In this document: positions 21,894 through 33,795 of the stretch, piece after piece
Position numbering within the stretch: the first letter of the stretch is position 1
Layout of the letters: each line of letters begins with the position of its first letter
DNA from: Lolium rigidum
Taxonomy: Eukaryota; Streptophyta; Magnoliopsida; Poales; Poaceae
NCBI RefSeq assembly: GCF_022539505.1
Contig: NC_061512.1
Span: 252,914,510-252,978,509, forward strand
Length of the DNA stretch: 64,000 bases
Direction: 5' to 3'
Position numbers and translations under genes: made by a program
Notes under the pieces: model-generated
The model's input: only the letters and a program-made list of their open reading frames with translations
The model's database searches: none
Told to the model about the DNA's origin: nothing

Positions 21894-22639
21894 TGTCGGG
21901 GGGATGGTCCCCAGTAGGCCAAGACTATGGCAAATAAGCCATAATTTGGTAGTGGTAAACCGGATCAAAGAGTAATCCGGATTCTAGAGTTAAGCTCAGC
22001 TAACCGGAGTTGGCACGAACCGGTATCCCCGGAGGGGTATACCGAAGTAATGGCTCTAAGGGTATACCGAAGTGCAAAGGTACCGGAGTTCAGAAGGGAA
22101 GGTACCGGTAAACTGGAAACTGGTACCAGGGTCACTGTAGCCTGTCGGCACTTTGGTCAAAGATTCCACCAAGAACTAGAGGACAAGGATGAGCAAAGCA
22201 CTCCAGCTTTAAACGAAGCCCTGGCGTCAAAACATATGATGACGTAAAAGATACCGGGCGAGGTCATCGCTCCCTGATTAAAGACAGAACCGGCGCCGGG
22301 GGGGCCAAAGTAGCTTTATAAAGTAGCTTATCTCATCCAAGATTCCATTAGGGTTTCTTCCCTTGTAAGCCACCCTCTCCCCTATGTAAGGAGAGGGGGC
22401 ACACAGGGAGAGTAGAGAGAGAGAGATCAATCTAGGGGGGAAATTAGGCAGTTTAGTAGCAAGTAGCGAAGGACTTCTACCATACTGTCTTCAACCTCTG
22501 GCCTTTGGCTAAGTTCATCAATACAATCCGGTTTCTTTTCCGCTTTCCCTGTAGCAAAAACCCTCCCCCGAATCCCCTAGCGCATATTCGGTCTCAACTT
22601 AAGCCATCCTATGGCATCTGCCGTTCCACCACGATGACA
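21894..22639 (+). repeat. LTR of Gypsy element 1
   Basis: About 746 bp, TGTCGGGG to ATGACA. It contains CCCCTATGTAAGGAGAGG (22379-22396) as probable TATA region and many ACCGG/CCGGT motifs. The border on the right is set by the primer-binding site TTGGCGCCCAC. Confidence 0.75.
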
Positions 22640-24650
22640 GTTGGCGCCCACACCGTGGGGCCTGCAGCTGCGCTTGCTGGAGTTCATATTCGGGCGGGCA
22701 TCCTCACCATCTCCGGCGAGCGTGTGGTGTCTAGCCTCGTCCAGCGCCTCGGCTCGTTGGATTTCATCAACGACAACGCGGGCCGCTTCGAGTTCGACTC
22801 CTACCGTATCTACCTCGGCACCGTGAAGGAGCGCCAGTACCCCTCACAGGTGCGGGTGGCGCCGGATCCGCCAAGGTCTTCAGCTGCTCGCGGGCCGTGC
22901 TCCGACCGCGCCGCCGACAGCGTGGATGTGATGATGGCTGGCGCAGGAGGCGCCGGCAAGGAAGCTGCAGGGGAGGGCGCTGCGCAGACCAGGTCCACGC
23001 GCACGGCTAAGCCTCCGACCGAGCGCGACGAGATCGTCGCCAGAACTTCTACCGCGCCACCGAAAGCGACCCCGCTGCAAGCGCCCATGAGCGTGTTGGC
23101 CACGCCCATCGAGCAGAACACCGACGCCGCAGCCACCCAGGTCGAAGTGGAGGCGCATCGGCAAAAGCTGCTCTCCGGTGCGGCTAACATCGTCATGGCC
23201 CAGCAAGAGCTCAACCTGACCCTACGTGAGTACAATGCTGCCCATGGCTTTGCTTCTGTTAGCGCGAACCCTGCTAGAGTAGTTGGAAACCGGCTTAGAG
23301 GTCGCAACCTAGATCAGGATCTGCGCTGGAAAGTTCTTCCCGGTAAGAGCTTGTCGGTATCTTTGAGCATGGTAGAGAAACCTAAGTACAACAGTCCGAA
23401 TAAAAAGATAAAAGCTGCTAGAGCTGCAGTAGAAATGTGTGAATCGCTTTCAGGCGAGGCCTTAGCTAAATAGCAAGATCGAGTCAGAGAGTTGCTTGAT
23501 ATGATTGAGGCACAAAATGTTGAGCTAGCTCAAATTAACAAAGCAGCTGCAGCGTCAAAATCGGTTCACTCGGCAAAGAATGCCGGAAGCAAGTCGCATG
23601 GGCAGACATCGTCCCCCCATCCCGACAGAAGAAGAGAAAAAGATGCAAATGCGTAGGAAATGACTGTGTATGATCCGGTTCTGGCTGGAAAACAACAAGC
23701 CGGGCAACATGATACCGGCAGAAAAAGCCAAGGGGCAGGACGTGGCTATGCCGGAAATGGCTACGCTAGAAACGCTTATGCCAGTAAATGTGAAACCGGG
23801 CAAAATTATCGATAGGCTAGAGCAGCATATGCTGATGAAATGCCACCACCAAGGTACCAGCGAGGAAAAGCTGCGATACCGAAACAATATGATGAAGCCG
23901 ATTCCGGAATGGAGAGGATTGGAGCTTACCGGAACCCGTTGGGGGAACGTGTTGGAGAAAGGTGCCTGCCAGACCGGGATGCGAGGCACAGGCTGGACAA
24001 TGTATCTATCCGAAATGATCGGAGCCGAAGGTCCGCCGGGTCCGCAATGTTTTGGCCCGCGGATCATGAGGGAAGAACCATCGGTACGCAACTTCCAGTT
24101 GCCCAGTGATACAAAAACATACGATGGTACCACTAAGCCGGAAGATTGGCTTGCGGACTATGTTACGACGGTATACATCGCAGGAGGTGGAGGAACCGCG
24201 GCAGGCGGAGAAAACCGGCGTTGGGCGGTGAGAATCATACCGTCCTTCCTGGTGGGACTGACACGCATTTGGCTTAACAATTTACCAAAGGGAAGCATAA
24301 ACGACTGACTCGATTTCGAAGAAGCATTTGTGAGCAACTTCAGCAGCACGTACCGGAGGCCAAACAGACCGTAGCAGCTTGCCATGTGCCAGTAGCGCGA
24401 GAATGAAACAAACCGGGATTATCTAACCTGGTGGAACTCCACACGAAACTCTTGCGAAGGCGTGATAGAAGCGCAAGCGATTGCTTGTGTCTGTAATGGG
24501 TGCCAAAGAGGTTCACCACTGTGGCAAAAGCTACAGAGAAGCATGCCAACCACTTTGGCTGAGATGATTCGAGTGGCTGATAGCTACGCGTTGGGAGATC
24601 CAATGCAACCAACAATCGCCGGTGACCCTTCGTCAAAAAATGTACCCTGA
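22640..24650 (+). pseudogene. Gag region of Gypsy element 1, frameshifted
   Basis: Gag forms the virus-like particle. The first part (22634-23473) carries ALAGVHIRAGILTISGERVV and ends at a TAG at 23471. The middle is split over two frames. The retrotransposon-gag core is in 23670-24308 (KTYDGTTKPEDWLADYV, SFLVGLTRIWLNNLPKGSI), broken by a TGA at 24306, and the last part (SPLWQKLQRSMPTTLAEMI) is in another frame at 24462-24650. At least three frame changes and several stops make it non-functional. Element 2 has a parallel copy, which confirms the reading. Confidence 0.75.
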
Positions 24651-24855
24651 CCGGATCAGTACCGGAACAATCATCATAACAAAAGGAGGGAAGATTTTCC
24701 GGATAGTAGGTACGTGATGCAACAAGTGGCCGCGGTGCAAGACAATTCTGGCGCCGGCGGGAGCCAAAGACAGAAAAAAGGGAACACAACAATGGGCTGG
24801 TCCAAAAAAGCAATGTTTTGAGAAAAAACCGTGGCAAGATCAAGAAAAATACACC

Positions 24856-27800
24856 ATGGAATCCGCTATGGATCGGCCATGCCGGTGGCACACACCGAAT
24901 CCGGCCAGGCCGACGAATCACCTGACAAAATATTGCTCCCGGACCAAGAGGTTGATGGAGAGAGGCATGATGAAAGATGCCAGAGACCAAGGTTTCGAAA
25001 AATTGCCGCCACCGCCACCGCTAACCGGGGCAAATGCGCAACCGGTCTTCGCTCAGCCAAACCGACCGCATCAGCAGCAAGAGGTTCACCAGGTGGCCCA
25101 TGGCAACAACCAAGCACTGCCACCGGCACCTTTGGGTCGGAATGTTTACCGGGATCTGGACTTGTGCTGTGTAGTGTTCGTAACAGAGCGAAGGGGGCAA
25201 AGTGTGCATCGCCGTTCCATGGAAGTGAACGCGGTGATACCGACAGTACCGAAGTACATGCTGTGGTCAGATCAGGAAATCACCTCGTCGTTTAAAGATC
25301 ATCCGAAAGTGATGCCGAATCCGGGCGGATATGCTTTGATAGTGGATCCAATAATGCATGGGCCATCGACGCGAGTCCGGTTTAGCAAAGTGCTGGTGGA
25401 CAATGGTAGCAGCATAAACATCATGTACCGGCACACCATGCATACGCTTGGCATAACACCAAACATGCTGGAGCCAACTCACACAACTTTCCACGGCATC
25501 GTTCCGGGATTGTCCTGTTCGCCAATGGGCAAAGTCCGGGTTGATGTGCTGTTCGGAGGGCGTGACAATTGCCGCGTTGAAAACATTCTGTTTGAAGTTG
25601 TTGATCTTGACATCCCTTACCATGCACTGCTGGGGATGCCGGAATTGGCAAGGTTTATTGCCTCAACTCATACCGCATACCTCAAGGTGAAGATGTCGGC
25701 ATCCAATGGACCCTTAACTGTGGTGGGAAATTACAAAGTATCGCTGGAAACCACGTCTGCCGGATCAAATCTGGCCGAATCGCTGGTGATAACAGAGGAA
25801 AAAAGAAGAATTCAAACTGCAGTCGCGTTGGCTCAATCCTCCCAGCTAAACTTAGCGGCAATGAGTGGCAACCTGGGCACACCGGCTTTCAAGCCAACTA
25901 AGGAGACAAAAGACATCGTGTTGGATCCAGCTTACCCAGAGCGCACCGTCCGCATCGGTGCCGGCTTGAGTGAGGCATAGGAAAGTGCGCTCGTCAACTT
26001 CCTCCGTGAGAATCGGAACATTTTCGCCTGGTCTACTGATGACTTGGTGGGTCTGCCGAGGGAGTTGGCTGAGCACTCTCTGAACGTCCGGAAGGATGCG
26101 AAGCCGGTGAGGCAGCCTCTGCGCCGGTTCGCTGAAGATCGGAGAAAGATCATTGGAGAACAAGTGACTAAGTTGCTGGTTTCCGGTATCATCGTGGAAG
26201 TATTGCATACCGAGTGGTTGGCCAATCCGGTGTTGGTCGAGAAGAAAAAAGAGGAAGACCCCAAAGCTCCAAAGGTGCTCATGTGCATTGACTACACCAA
26301 CCTGAACAAGGCATGCCCAAAGGATCCATTCCCATTACCCCAGATTGATCAGGTGATCGATTCCACTGTTGGTTGTGAACTGTTGTCTTTTCTGGATGCT
26401 TATTCCGGTTTCCATCAAATTCCCCTGAAAAAGGAAGATCAAATAAAGAAAATAAAGACTGCGTTCATTACCCCTCACGGGGCTTATTGTTATGTCACTA
26501 TGCCTTTTGGTTTGATAAACGCTAGCGCAACGTACTAGCGCGGTATGCCAAATTGCGTATTCGATCAAATCGGTTAAAACGTGCAAGTCTATGTAGACGA
26601 TGTCGTGATAAAAACAAAGGTAAAAGACACCTTAATCAGTGATCTGAGGAAAACATTTGACAACTTGCAAAAATTCCGGATGAAACTTAATCCGGCAAAA
26701 TGTACCTTCAGCGTTCCTGCCGGAAAACTAACCGGTTTCCTGGTATCGAGCCGCGGTATAGAGGTTAATCCGGTAAATGTTCGAGCCATCGAAAGAATGA
26801 GCATACCTCAAGACCTTAAGGATGTGCAAAATTTTACCGGGAGCTTGGCATCGCTAAGCCGGTTCATAAGCCGGTTAGGGGAGAAAGATTTACCGTTGTA
26901 TGCCTTAATGAGAAAATCGGATACTTTCATCTGGACCCCGCAAGAAGATGCAGCGTTCAAGGAGCTAAAGCAAATGCTAGCCACGGCTCCGGTATTGGCT
27001 TCGCCTTTGGAAAGGGAACCCATGTTGCTTTACATAGCAGGGACAAACCGGGTGGTGAGTGTTGTGGTTGTGGTAGAAAGAGAAGAGGAAGGAAAAACCG
27101 TGCAGAGGCCGGTATACTACCTGAGCGAGGTGCTCTCCCTCTCAAAGCAAAACTACCCACACTTCCAAAAAATGACCTACGGCGTGTTTATGGCCGCCAC
27201 TAAGCTCAAACACTATTTTGAGGAGCATCCGATGAAGGTGGTAAGCGAGGCACCTATCTCGGAAATCATCGGCAACAAAGATGCCAGCGGCCGGATCTCC
27301 AAATGGGCAATTCAGCTGTCACCGTATGTACCGGTTTACGAGAGACGAGACGCCATAAAATCACAAGCTTTGGCGGATTTCCTGGTTGATTGGGCGGAAA
27401 TGCAATATAAGCCACCTAAACCGGAAGTGGATTACTAGAAGATGCACTTTGATGGATCCAAACTCAAAGAGTGTCTCGGTGCAGGAGTGGTTCTCACCTC
27501 ACCAAAAGGAGATCACTTGAGATACGTGTTGCAGATACACTTCAGGGCATCAAAAAATGTCGCTGAGTATGAAGCTTTGGTCCATGGGCTCAAGGTCACA
27601 AAAGAAATCGGCGTCCACCGGATCATTTGGTACGGCGATTCAGATCTGGTGGTACAACAATGTTCTGGAGATTGGGATGCGAAAGATGCCAACATGGCTA
27701 TGTACCGGTTTCATGTGAGGAAGATTGCCGGATTCTTCGAGGGGTGTGAGTTTCACCACGTGCCACGGGCAGAAAATGAAGCTGCAGACACACTGTCCAA

Positions 27801-29322
27801 GCTAAGCTCATCCAGGCAAGAAATTCCTTCCGGAATAGCTTTGGCTGACCTAAGGAAACCGTCAATCAAACCCAGTCCGGAATCGGAGTCAATTTTTGTA
27901 CCGGAATCCCACGTTGTGCCAATGGACGTTGATGGAGGAAACCCAGGGACTGCTCCAACTGACCCGGGGACTTCGGGATCGAAACCGGAGGAAACCATGA
28001 TGGTGGATTACATGGAGGTTGATGTACCGGTCTTCGTCGTTCGGGAAGCACCAACCTGGGTAAAACCTATTAAGGAATTCCTGATCAACGGTGGCTTACC
28101 GGCTGACGAAACCGAATCGAGAAGGATCCAAAGAAGGTCCAAGGCATACACCATCATCAACGGTGAAATGTACAAAAGAAGTGTTACCGGTGTCCTCCAA
28201 TGATGTGTGGAACCGGAAGAAGGAAAAGAGATGCGCATAGAAATTCACCAAGGAGAGTGCGGGCAACATGCCTCATCCAGGGCGTTGGTGGCAAAAGTGT
28301 TCCAGCATGGGTTCTATTGGCCCACTACTTTGGAAGATGCTGGGGACTTGGTCCGGAAATGCAATGGGTTCCAGAGGTACGCCAAGCAAAATCATACCCC
28401 AGCATCCGGTTTAAAAATGATACCTATAATTTGGCCATTTGCTGTTTGGTGCCTGGACATGGTTGGTCCATTCAAAACGGCAAGAGGAAGCATGACTCAT
28501 ATCCTAGTGATGGTGGATAAGTTTACCAAGTGGTTGGAGGTTAAGCCAATCGCAAAATGTGATGGACACACCGCTGTGAAATTCTTAAAAGATGACATCT
28601 TGCGGTATGGATACCCGCACAGCATCATCACTGACAACGGAACAAACTTTTCTGAAGGAGAGTTTAAGTGGTTCTGTGATGATAACAATATCTGGTTGGA
28701 TATAGCCTCAGTAGCACACCTACAGGAAAATGGCCAAGTTGAAAGAACAAATGCACTAGTGCTTTTCAGTATCAATCCGAGGCTTATTGAGTCACTCGAA
28801 AAAACGCCAGGATGTTGGCTTGATGAATTACCATCAGTGCTGTGGAGCATAAGAACCACACCAAAGCGGTCTACCGGATACACACCATTCTTTATGGTAT
28901 ATGGAGCAGAAGCGGTCATACCAACCGACATCATCCATGACTCACCACGAGTACAACTCTATACCGAAGAAGAGGTAAAAGAGGCCTGAGAAAATGATGT
29001 TGATTTGCTCGAGGAACAAAGAGAGATGGTTTTGGCAAGATCGGTCATATATCAACAAAACCTCAGACGCTATCATAGCCGAAAGGTAAACCCGAGGGTA
29101 TTCCGGGAAGGAGACAAGGTGCTACGTCTAGTGCAGCGCACTGAGGGATGGTACAAACTCTCACCTCCTTGGGAAGGGCCTTTCATTGTGAGCAAGGCTC
29201 TACACAATGATGCCTACTATCTAATTGATGCACACGAATCGAAGAAAGGAAAGAAGGACATGTCAGGAGAAGAAACCAAGCGCTCGTGGAACATAGCTTT
29301 GCTTCGCCCTTTCTATTCCTGA
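24856..29322 (+). pseudogene. Protease-RT-RNase H-integrase polyprotein of Gypsy element 1, six nonsense codons
   Basis: One reading frame covers 4.47 kb. In order: a Cys/His motif (CRWHTPNPARPTNHLTKYC), an aspartic protease with VLVDNGSSINIM, reverse transcriptase (CIDYTNLNKACPKD, LLSFLDAYSGFHQIPL, VYVDDVV), RNase H (FDGSKLKECLGAG, AEYEALVHGL, YGDSDLVVQQ), and integrase with a His/Cys finger (H..H..C) and a D,D,E core (CLDMVGPF, TDNGTNF, NGQVERTN), ending WNIALLRPFYS before the TGA at 29320. Interruptions are in-frame stops only: TAG 25978, TAG 26536, TAA 26575, TAG 27436, TGA 28201, TGA 28987. No frameshift is needed. Not functional as it stands. Confidence 0.88.
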
Positions 29323-29950
29323 AGATGTGATGTAAGGAATTCCTTTTTGTACCTTATTTACTATGAATAAAGATGCCGGCACCTCGAATGTATCTCGCGG
29401 ACTACCTCTACCGAAATTGCATGCAATATGTTTATGTTTTCTGCATACCGGTTTGATTGTTGGAAACTTTCCTTTCCGGTTTAGTAATGTGCTAAACCTA
29501 AAGGAGTCTTCAACTTAGCTGCCGTCCGCAACCCGGCTTCATGAAAAGCAAGATAAACCGGAAGGTTCTAAGCACGTGAAAAATGAAAAGAAACAAAAAA
29601 CAAACAAACCGAAGAAAATTTAACTAACCCCGGTAATACCGGTTTTTTGTGGAAAATTTTGAATTTTTTCTCTAAGTTCGAGAAAATGTTTGCTTGGCAA
29701 AAGAACTTTGAGTCTCATAAGTCGAAGACCCAAAAGAGGTAGACAGAGCCAAAGCAAAAGAACCAAGCGTGCATCGGATTGAATTCGGGAACAAATCCGG
29801 AATCTTCACCATGCAAGATCAAAGCAAAACGAAACAAGCAAATTTGAACCACACAAAGTACCGGAATGCATATAATCTTAAAGGTCAAGCATGCAAACCT
29901 AACGGCTACTTAAGTTCAAACAACCAAAAGGACTAAAGTATCTTACATCT
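29323..29950 (+). other. 3' non-coding part of Gypsy element 1
   Basis: Contains TTATTTACTATGAATAAAGA (29347-29366) and CCGG-rich stretches. Its first roughly 500 bases match 33796-34302 after element 2, which shows the two elements are relatives. Confidence 0.6.
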
Positions 29951-30641
29951 TGTTGGGGGGATGACCCCCGGTATGCCAAAGGCTTGGCAAACTAGCCTTG
30001 TCTAGGCAGTTGACGTACCGGTTCAAAGATTATTCTGGATGACAAGGACAAGTTCATGGCTAAGTGAAACCATACTGGTATTCCGGGATGGGTATGCCGG
30101 AATAGGTTAAGAAGGTGCTGGAGTGCCGGCATAGGCTACACTGTGGCACATTGGCAGTCTGGTCAAAGATTCTCTCAAGGACTAGGGGATAAGGATGAGC
30201 GAAGCAGTTCAGCTTTAATCGAGGCTCTGAAGCCAAAGCAGAAGATGACGTAAAAGCTACCGGAGGATGTCATCTTCCTTGATTAATGACATACCGGTGT
30301 CACCGGCTGCCAAAGAGGCTTTGTAAAGTAGCTTGTCTAGTCAATGATGCCATTAGGTTTCCTTCCCTTGTAAGCCACCCTCTCCCCTATATAAGGAGAG
30401 GGAGCACACCCCTGCGCGGGGGATCGCATTCTCAGTAGACAGAAAGCAAGTTAGCAGTAGAGAGGTAGAGCTTGTACTGTGCTTCTTCAACCTCTGGCTA
30501 AGGCCAAGTTCATCAATAAGATACCGGTATTCCATCCGATTTCCACCCTTGTGTTACCTAAACCCTCCCCCGAATCCTCTAGCGCACATTCGGCCCCAAC
30601 TTAAGCCATCCCATGGCATCTATCTGTTCACCACGACGATA
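29951..30641 (+). repeat. LTR between Gypsy elements 1 and 2
   Basis: Starts TGTTGGGGGGATGACCCC; followed by GTTTGCGCCCACCGTGGGG as primer-binding region. Shares with the 21894 LTR the blocks CCTTCCCTTGTAAGCCACCC and GATGACGTAAAAG but differs in many other places. TATA box CCTATATAAGG at 30386-30396. Confidence 0.75.
30386..30396 (+). promoter_or_regulatory. TATA box of the Gypsy LTR
   Basis: CCTATATAAGG about 250 bp before the LTR end, the expected place for the start of the genomic transcript. Confidence 0.6.
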
Positions 30642-30654
30642 GTTTGCGCCCACC

Positions 30655-32692
30655 GTGGGGCCAGCAGCTGCGCTTGCTGGAGTTCATATTCGGGCGGGCC
30701 TCCTCACCATCTCCGGCGAGCGTGTGGTCAGTGGCCTCGTCTACCGCCTCGGCTCGCTGGACTTCATCAACGACAACGCTGGCTGCTTCTCCAATGGCAG
30801 TAAGTTCCCCAAGAACGACCGCATCATCGAGTTCGGCAGCCACCGCGTATACCTCGGCACCGTCCCTGTGCGCCAGTACCTCTCGCCGGTGCTGGTAGCG
30901 CCGGACCCGCCAAGATGCTCGTGGGCTGCGCAACGGCTGTGCCGCCGGCAGTGTGGAGGTGCTGGTGGTTGGTGCGGCTGACGCCGGCAAGGAGGCAGCG
31001 GTGGAAGGCGCTCGACAGACAAAGTCCGCGCGTATGGCCAAGCCGCCGACCGAGCGTGACCAAGTGGTTGCGGGTGCATCTGCAGCACCACCGGAGACTC
31101 CTCTCCAGGCGGCCATGAGCGTGCTGGCAACGCCCATAGCGCAAAACATCGATCCGGCAGCGGCTCAAGCGGAGCTGGAGATGCAGCGGCAGAAGCATCT
31201 CTCCGGAGGTGCGGACATCATCAGGGCACAACGCGAACTGAACCTAACCCTACGTGAGTATAACGATGCCCATGGCTTTGCTTCTGTTAGCGCTCAGCCT
31301 GCTAGAGTACCGGAAAACCGGCTTAGAGCTCGCAACCTAGATCAGGATCTGCGCCAGGAAGTTCTTGCCGGAAAAAGTACATCGACATCCTTGAGCATCG
31401 TAGAGAAACCTAAGTACAGCAGCCCGGATAAAACAATAAAAGCTGCTAAGGCTGGGGTAGAGATGTGTGATTCGCTTACCGGCGATGCTCTAGCAAATCA
31501 AAAAAGATCGAGTTAGAGAATTGTTAGAAGTGATACAGGAGCAAAATGTTGAGCTTGCTAAGGCAAACCAAGCAGCTGCGGCATCGAAATCAGTGCGTTC
31601 AGCAAAAAATGCCAGAAGCAAGTCCCATGGGCAGGCATCGTCCCCCCATCCGGACAGAAGAAGAGAAAAAGAGGCAAATGCGCAGCAAATGACTGTGTAT
31701 GATCCGGTACTTGCCAGAAAACAAAAGGCCGGGCAACATGATGCCGGTAGAAAAAGCCAATGGGCAGGTCGTGGCTATGCCGGAAAAGGTTATGCCGGAA
31801 ACTCTTATGCCGGTAGAGGTGAAACCAGGCAAAATTATTGAGCTGCAAGGGCAGCATATGCTGAAGATGAAATTCCACCACCAAGGTACCGTCAGGCAAG
31901 AGCCGTGGTACCGGAACATTATGATGAAGCTGATTTAGGAATGGAAAGGGTCGGAGTTTACCGGAACCCATTGGGAGAGCGTGTTGGGAAAGGCTCCTGC
32001 CAGATCAGGATGCGAGGCACAGGCTGGACAGGGTGCATCTCTCTGAGATAATCGAAGCTGAGGGTCCGCCGGGTCCGAAATGCTTTAGCCCGCAGATCAT
32101 GAGGGAAGAGCCACCGGTTCACAACTTCCAGTTGCCCCGTGATACAAAAACATATGATGGCACCACTAAGCCGGAAGATTGGCTTGCGGATTATGTGACC
32201 GCAGTGTACGTCGCTGGTGGCGGAGGTACCACCACAGGCGGAGGAAACCGGTGTTGGGCCGTGAGAATCATACCGTCCTTTCTGGTAGGACCGGCACGTA
32301 TTTGTCTTAACAATTTTCCAAAGGGAAGCGTAAATGGCTGGCTGGACTTCGAGGAAGCTTTCGTGAGCAACTTCAGCAGCACATAACGGAGGCCAAACAG
32401 ACCTCAGCAGCTTGCTCTGTGCCAGCAACGCTCCAATGAAACAGACCGGGATTACTTGACCCGGTGGAACTCCACGAGGAACTCCTGTGAAGGTGTGATC
32501 GAGGCACAGGACATTGCTTGGTTTTGCAATGGGTGCAGAAGAGGTTCACCGCTGTGGCAAAAGCTGCAGAGAAACATGCCAACGACTCTGGCGGAGATGA
32601 TCGGTGTGGCGGATAGCTACGCATTGGGAGATCCAATGCAACCGGCAGTTCAGGCTGATCCGGCACAAACGAGCCCGCCACGCCAAGATTAG
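30655..32692 (+). pseudogene. Gag region of Gypsy element 2, frameshifted
   Basis: Parallel to the gag of element 1: ALAGVHIRAGLLTISGERVV at the start (30655-30981), then a frame change to 30953-31516 (LTLREYNDAHGFASVSA), another to 31521-31841, then the gag core in 32033-32386 (KTYDGTTKPEDWLADYV, NNFPKGSVNGWLDFEEAF), and the end in 32456-32692. There is no ATG at the expected start. Four frame changes, non-functional. Confidence 0.7.
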
Positions 32693-32757
32693 TACCGGGA
32701 TAACCGGCACAACAAGATAAGGGAAGATTTTTTGATCAAAGGTATGGTCCGCAACAA

Positions 32758-33795
32758 ATGGCCGCGGTGCAGGATCATTTCGGCGCCAGCGGAAGCCAAA
32801 GACAAAAAACCGGATCGCAGCCGTGGGCGGGTCCAAAGAAGCAATGGGTTGAAAAGAAACCGTGGCAAAATGAAGATATATACACCATGGAATCTGCAAT
32901 GGATCAACCATGCCGGTGGCACACACCAAATCCGGCGAGGCCGGCAAACCATTTGACAAAAGATTGCTCCTGGACCAAGAGGTTGATGGAGAGAGGCATG
33001 ATGAAGGATACCGGAAATCAGGGTTCCGGAAGGTTACCACCACCTCCGCCGCTTACCGGTGCAAATGCGCAACCGGTGTCGCCTCAGCTAAACCGGCAGC
33101 AGCAGCAAGAACTTCATCAGGTGGGAAATGGTAATGACCAAGCACCCCCACCGGCACCTCTGGGCCGGAATATTTATCAAGATCCACACCTGTGTTGTGT
33201 CGTGTTTGTCACTGAACCCACAGATAAGCAAAGTATGCATCGCCGTTTCATGGAAGTGAGCGCGGTGATGCTGGTAGTTCTAAAATACATGTTGTGGTCA
33301 GATCAGGAAATTACCTGGTCGTTCAAGGATCACCCAAAAATAATGCCAAACCCGGGTGGTTATGCTCTAGTTGTAGATCCAATCATGCATGGGCCAACGA
33401 CAAGAGTCAAGTTCAGCAAAGTGCTGATAGACAACGGGAGCAGCATAAACATCATGTACCGGCACACTATGCGGACGCTGGGCATAACAGAAAACATGCT
33501 GCAGCCAACCCACACAACTTTCCACGGGATTGTTCCGGGCTTGTCCTGCTCACCTATGGGAAAAGTCCGGGTGGATGTGTCCTTTGGGGGACGTGAAAAT
33601 TGCCGGGTCGAGAACCTACTATTTGATGTGGTGGATTTGGACAGCCCTTACCATGCACTGCTGGGGAGACCGGCATTGGCGGCGTTCATGGCCTCCACTC
33701 ATACTACATATCTCAAGAAGGGAAAGGCAGACAGGTCCGGAGATGAAACCAATCGTCCATGGAACATAGCGTTGCTGCGCCCTTTCTATTTCTGA
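32758..33795 (+). CDS. Protease fused to the pol C-terminal tail (deletion derivative of Gypsy element 2)
   Basis: A 345-residue open frame. It has the Cys/His motif (CRWHTPNPARPANHLTKDC), an aspartic protease with VLIDNGSSINIM at about residues 225-236 and LLGRPALAAFMAST, and then passes at about 33717 into the extreme C-terminus of pol (NRPWNIALLRPFYF). Reverse transcriptase, RNase H and integrase are absent, yet the junction keeps the frame. Short A/G-rich identity (AAG) at both deletion edges in element 1 suggests microhomology. The product could cut Gag but not copy or integrate DNA, so movement would need a helper element. The first codon is not a strong start; this may be the end of a longer gag-pro frame. 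Confidence 0.65.
   Translation: MAAVQDHFGASGSQRQKTGSQPWAGPKKQWVEKKPWQNEDIYTMESAMDQPCRWHTPNPARPANHLTKDCSWTKRLMERGMMKDTGNQGSGRLPPPPPLTGANAQPVSPQLNRQQQQELHQVGNGNDQAPPPAPLGRNIYQDPHLCCVVFVTEPTDKQSMHRRFMEVSAVMLVVLKYMLWSDQEITWSFKDHPKIMPNPGGYALVVDPIMHGPTTRVKFSKVLIDNGSSINIMYRHTMRTLGITENMLQPTHTTFHGIVPGLSCSPMGKVRVDVSFGGRENCRVENLLFDVVDLDSPYHALLGRPALAAFMASTHTTYLKKGKADRSGDETNRPWNIALLRPFYF

Larger units (their letters stand above)
21894..29950 (+). mobile_element. Gypsy-type LTR retrotransposon, element 1
   Basis: Plus-strand LTR element whose 5' LTR starts TGTCGGGGGGATGG at 21894. The sequence after the LTR, TTGGCGCCCAC, is the primer-binding region. Gag, protease, reverse transcriptase, RNase H and integrase follow in Gypsy order. 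The next LTR (29951) belongs to the same family but is clearly more diverged than two LTRs of one insertion should be, so it may be the 5' LTR of element 2 with the 3' LTR of element 1 lost. Confidence 0.8.

Noticed and set aside
22505..22633. N-terminal extension of gag into the LTR of element 1
   Set aside because: The frame is open but begins with a non-ATG codon in the LTR; the sensible Gag starts at or after 22634.
24340..24990. 216-residue minus-strand frame opposite gag
   Set aside because: Antisense to the retrotransposon gag end; no domain and no homolog in the parallel position of element 2 in the same frame.
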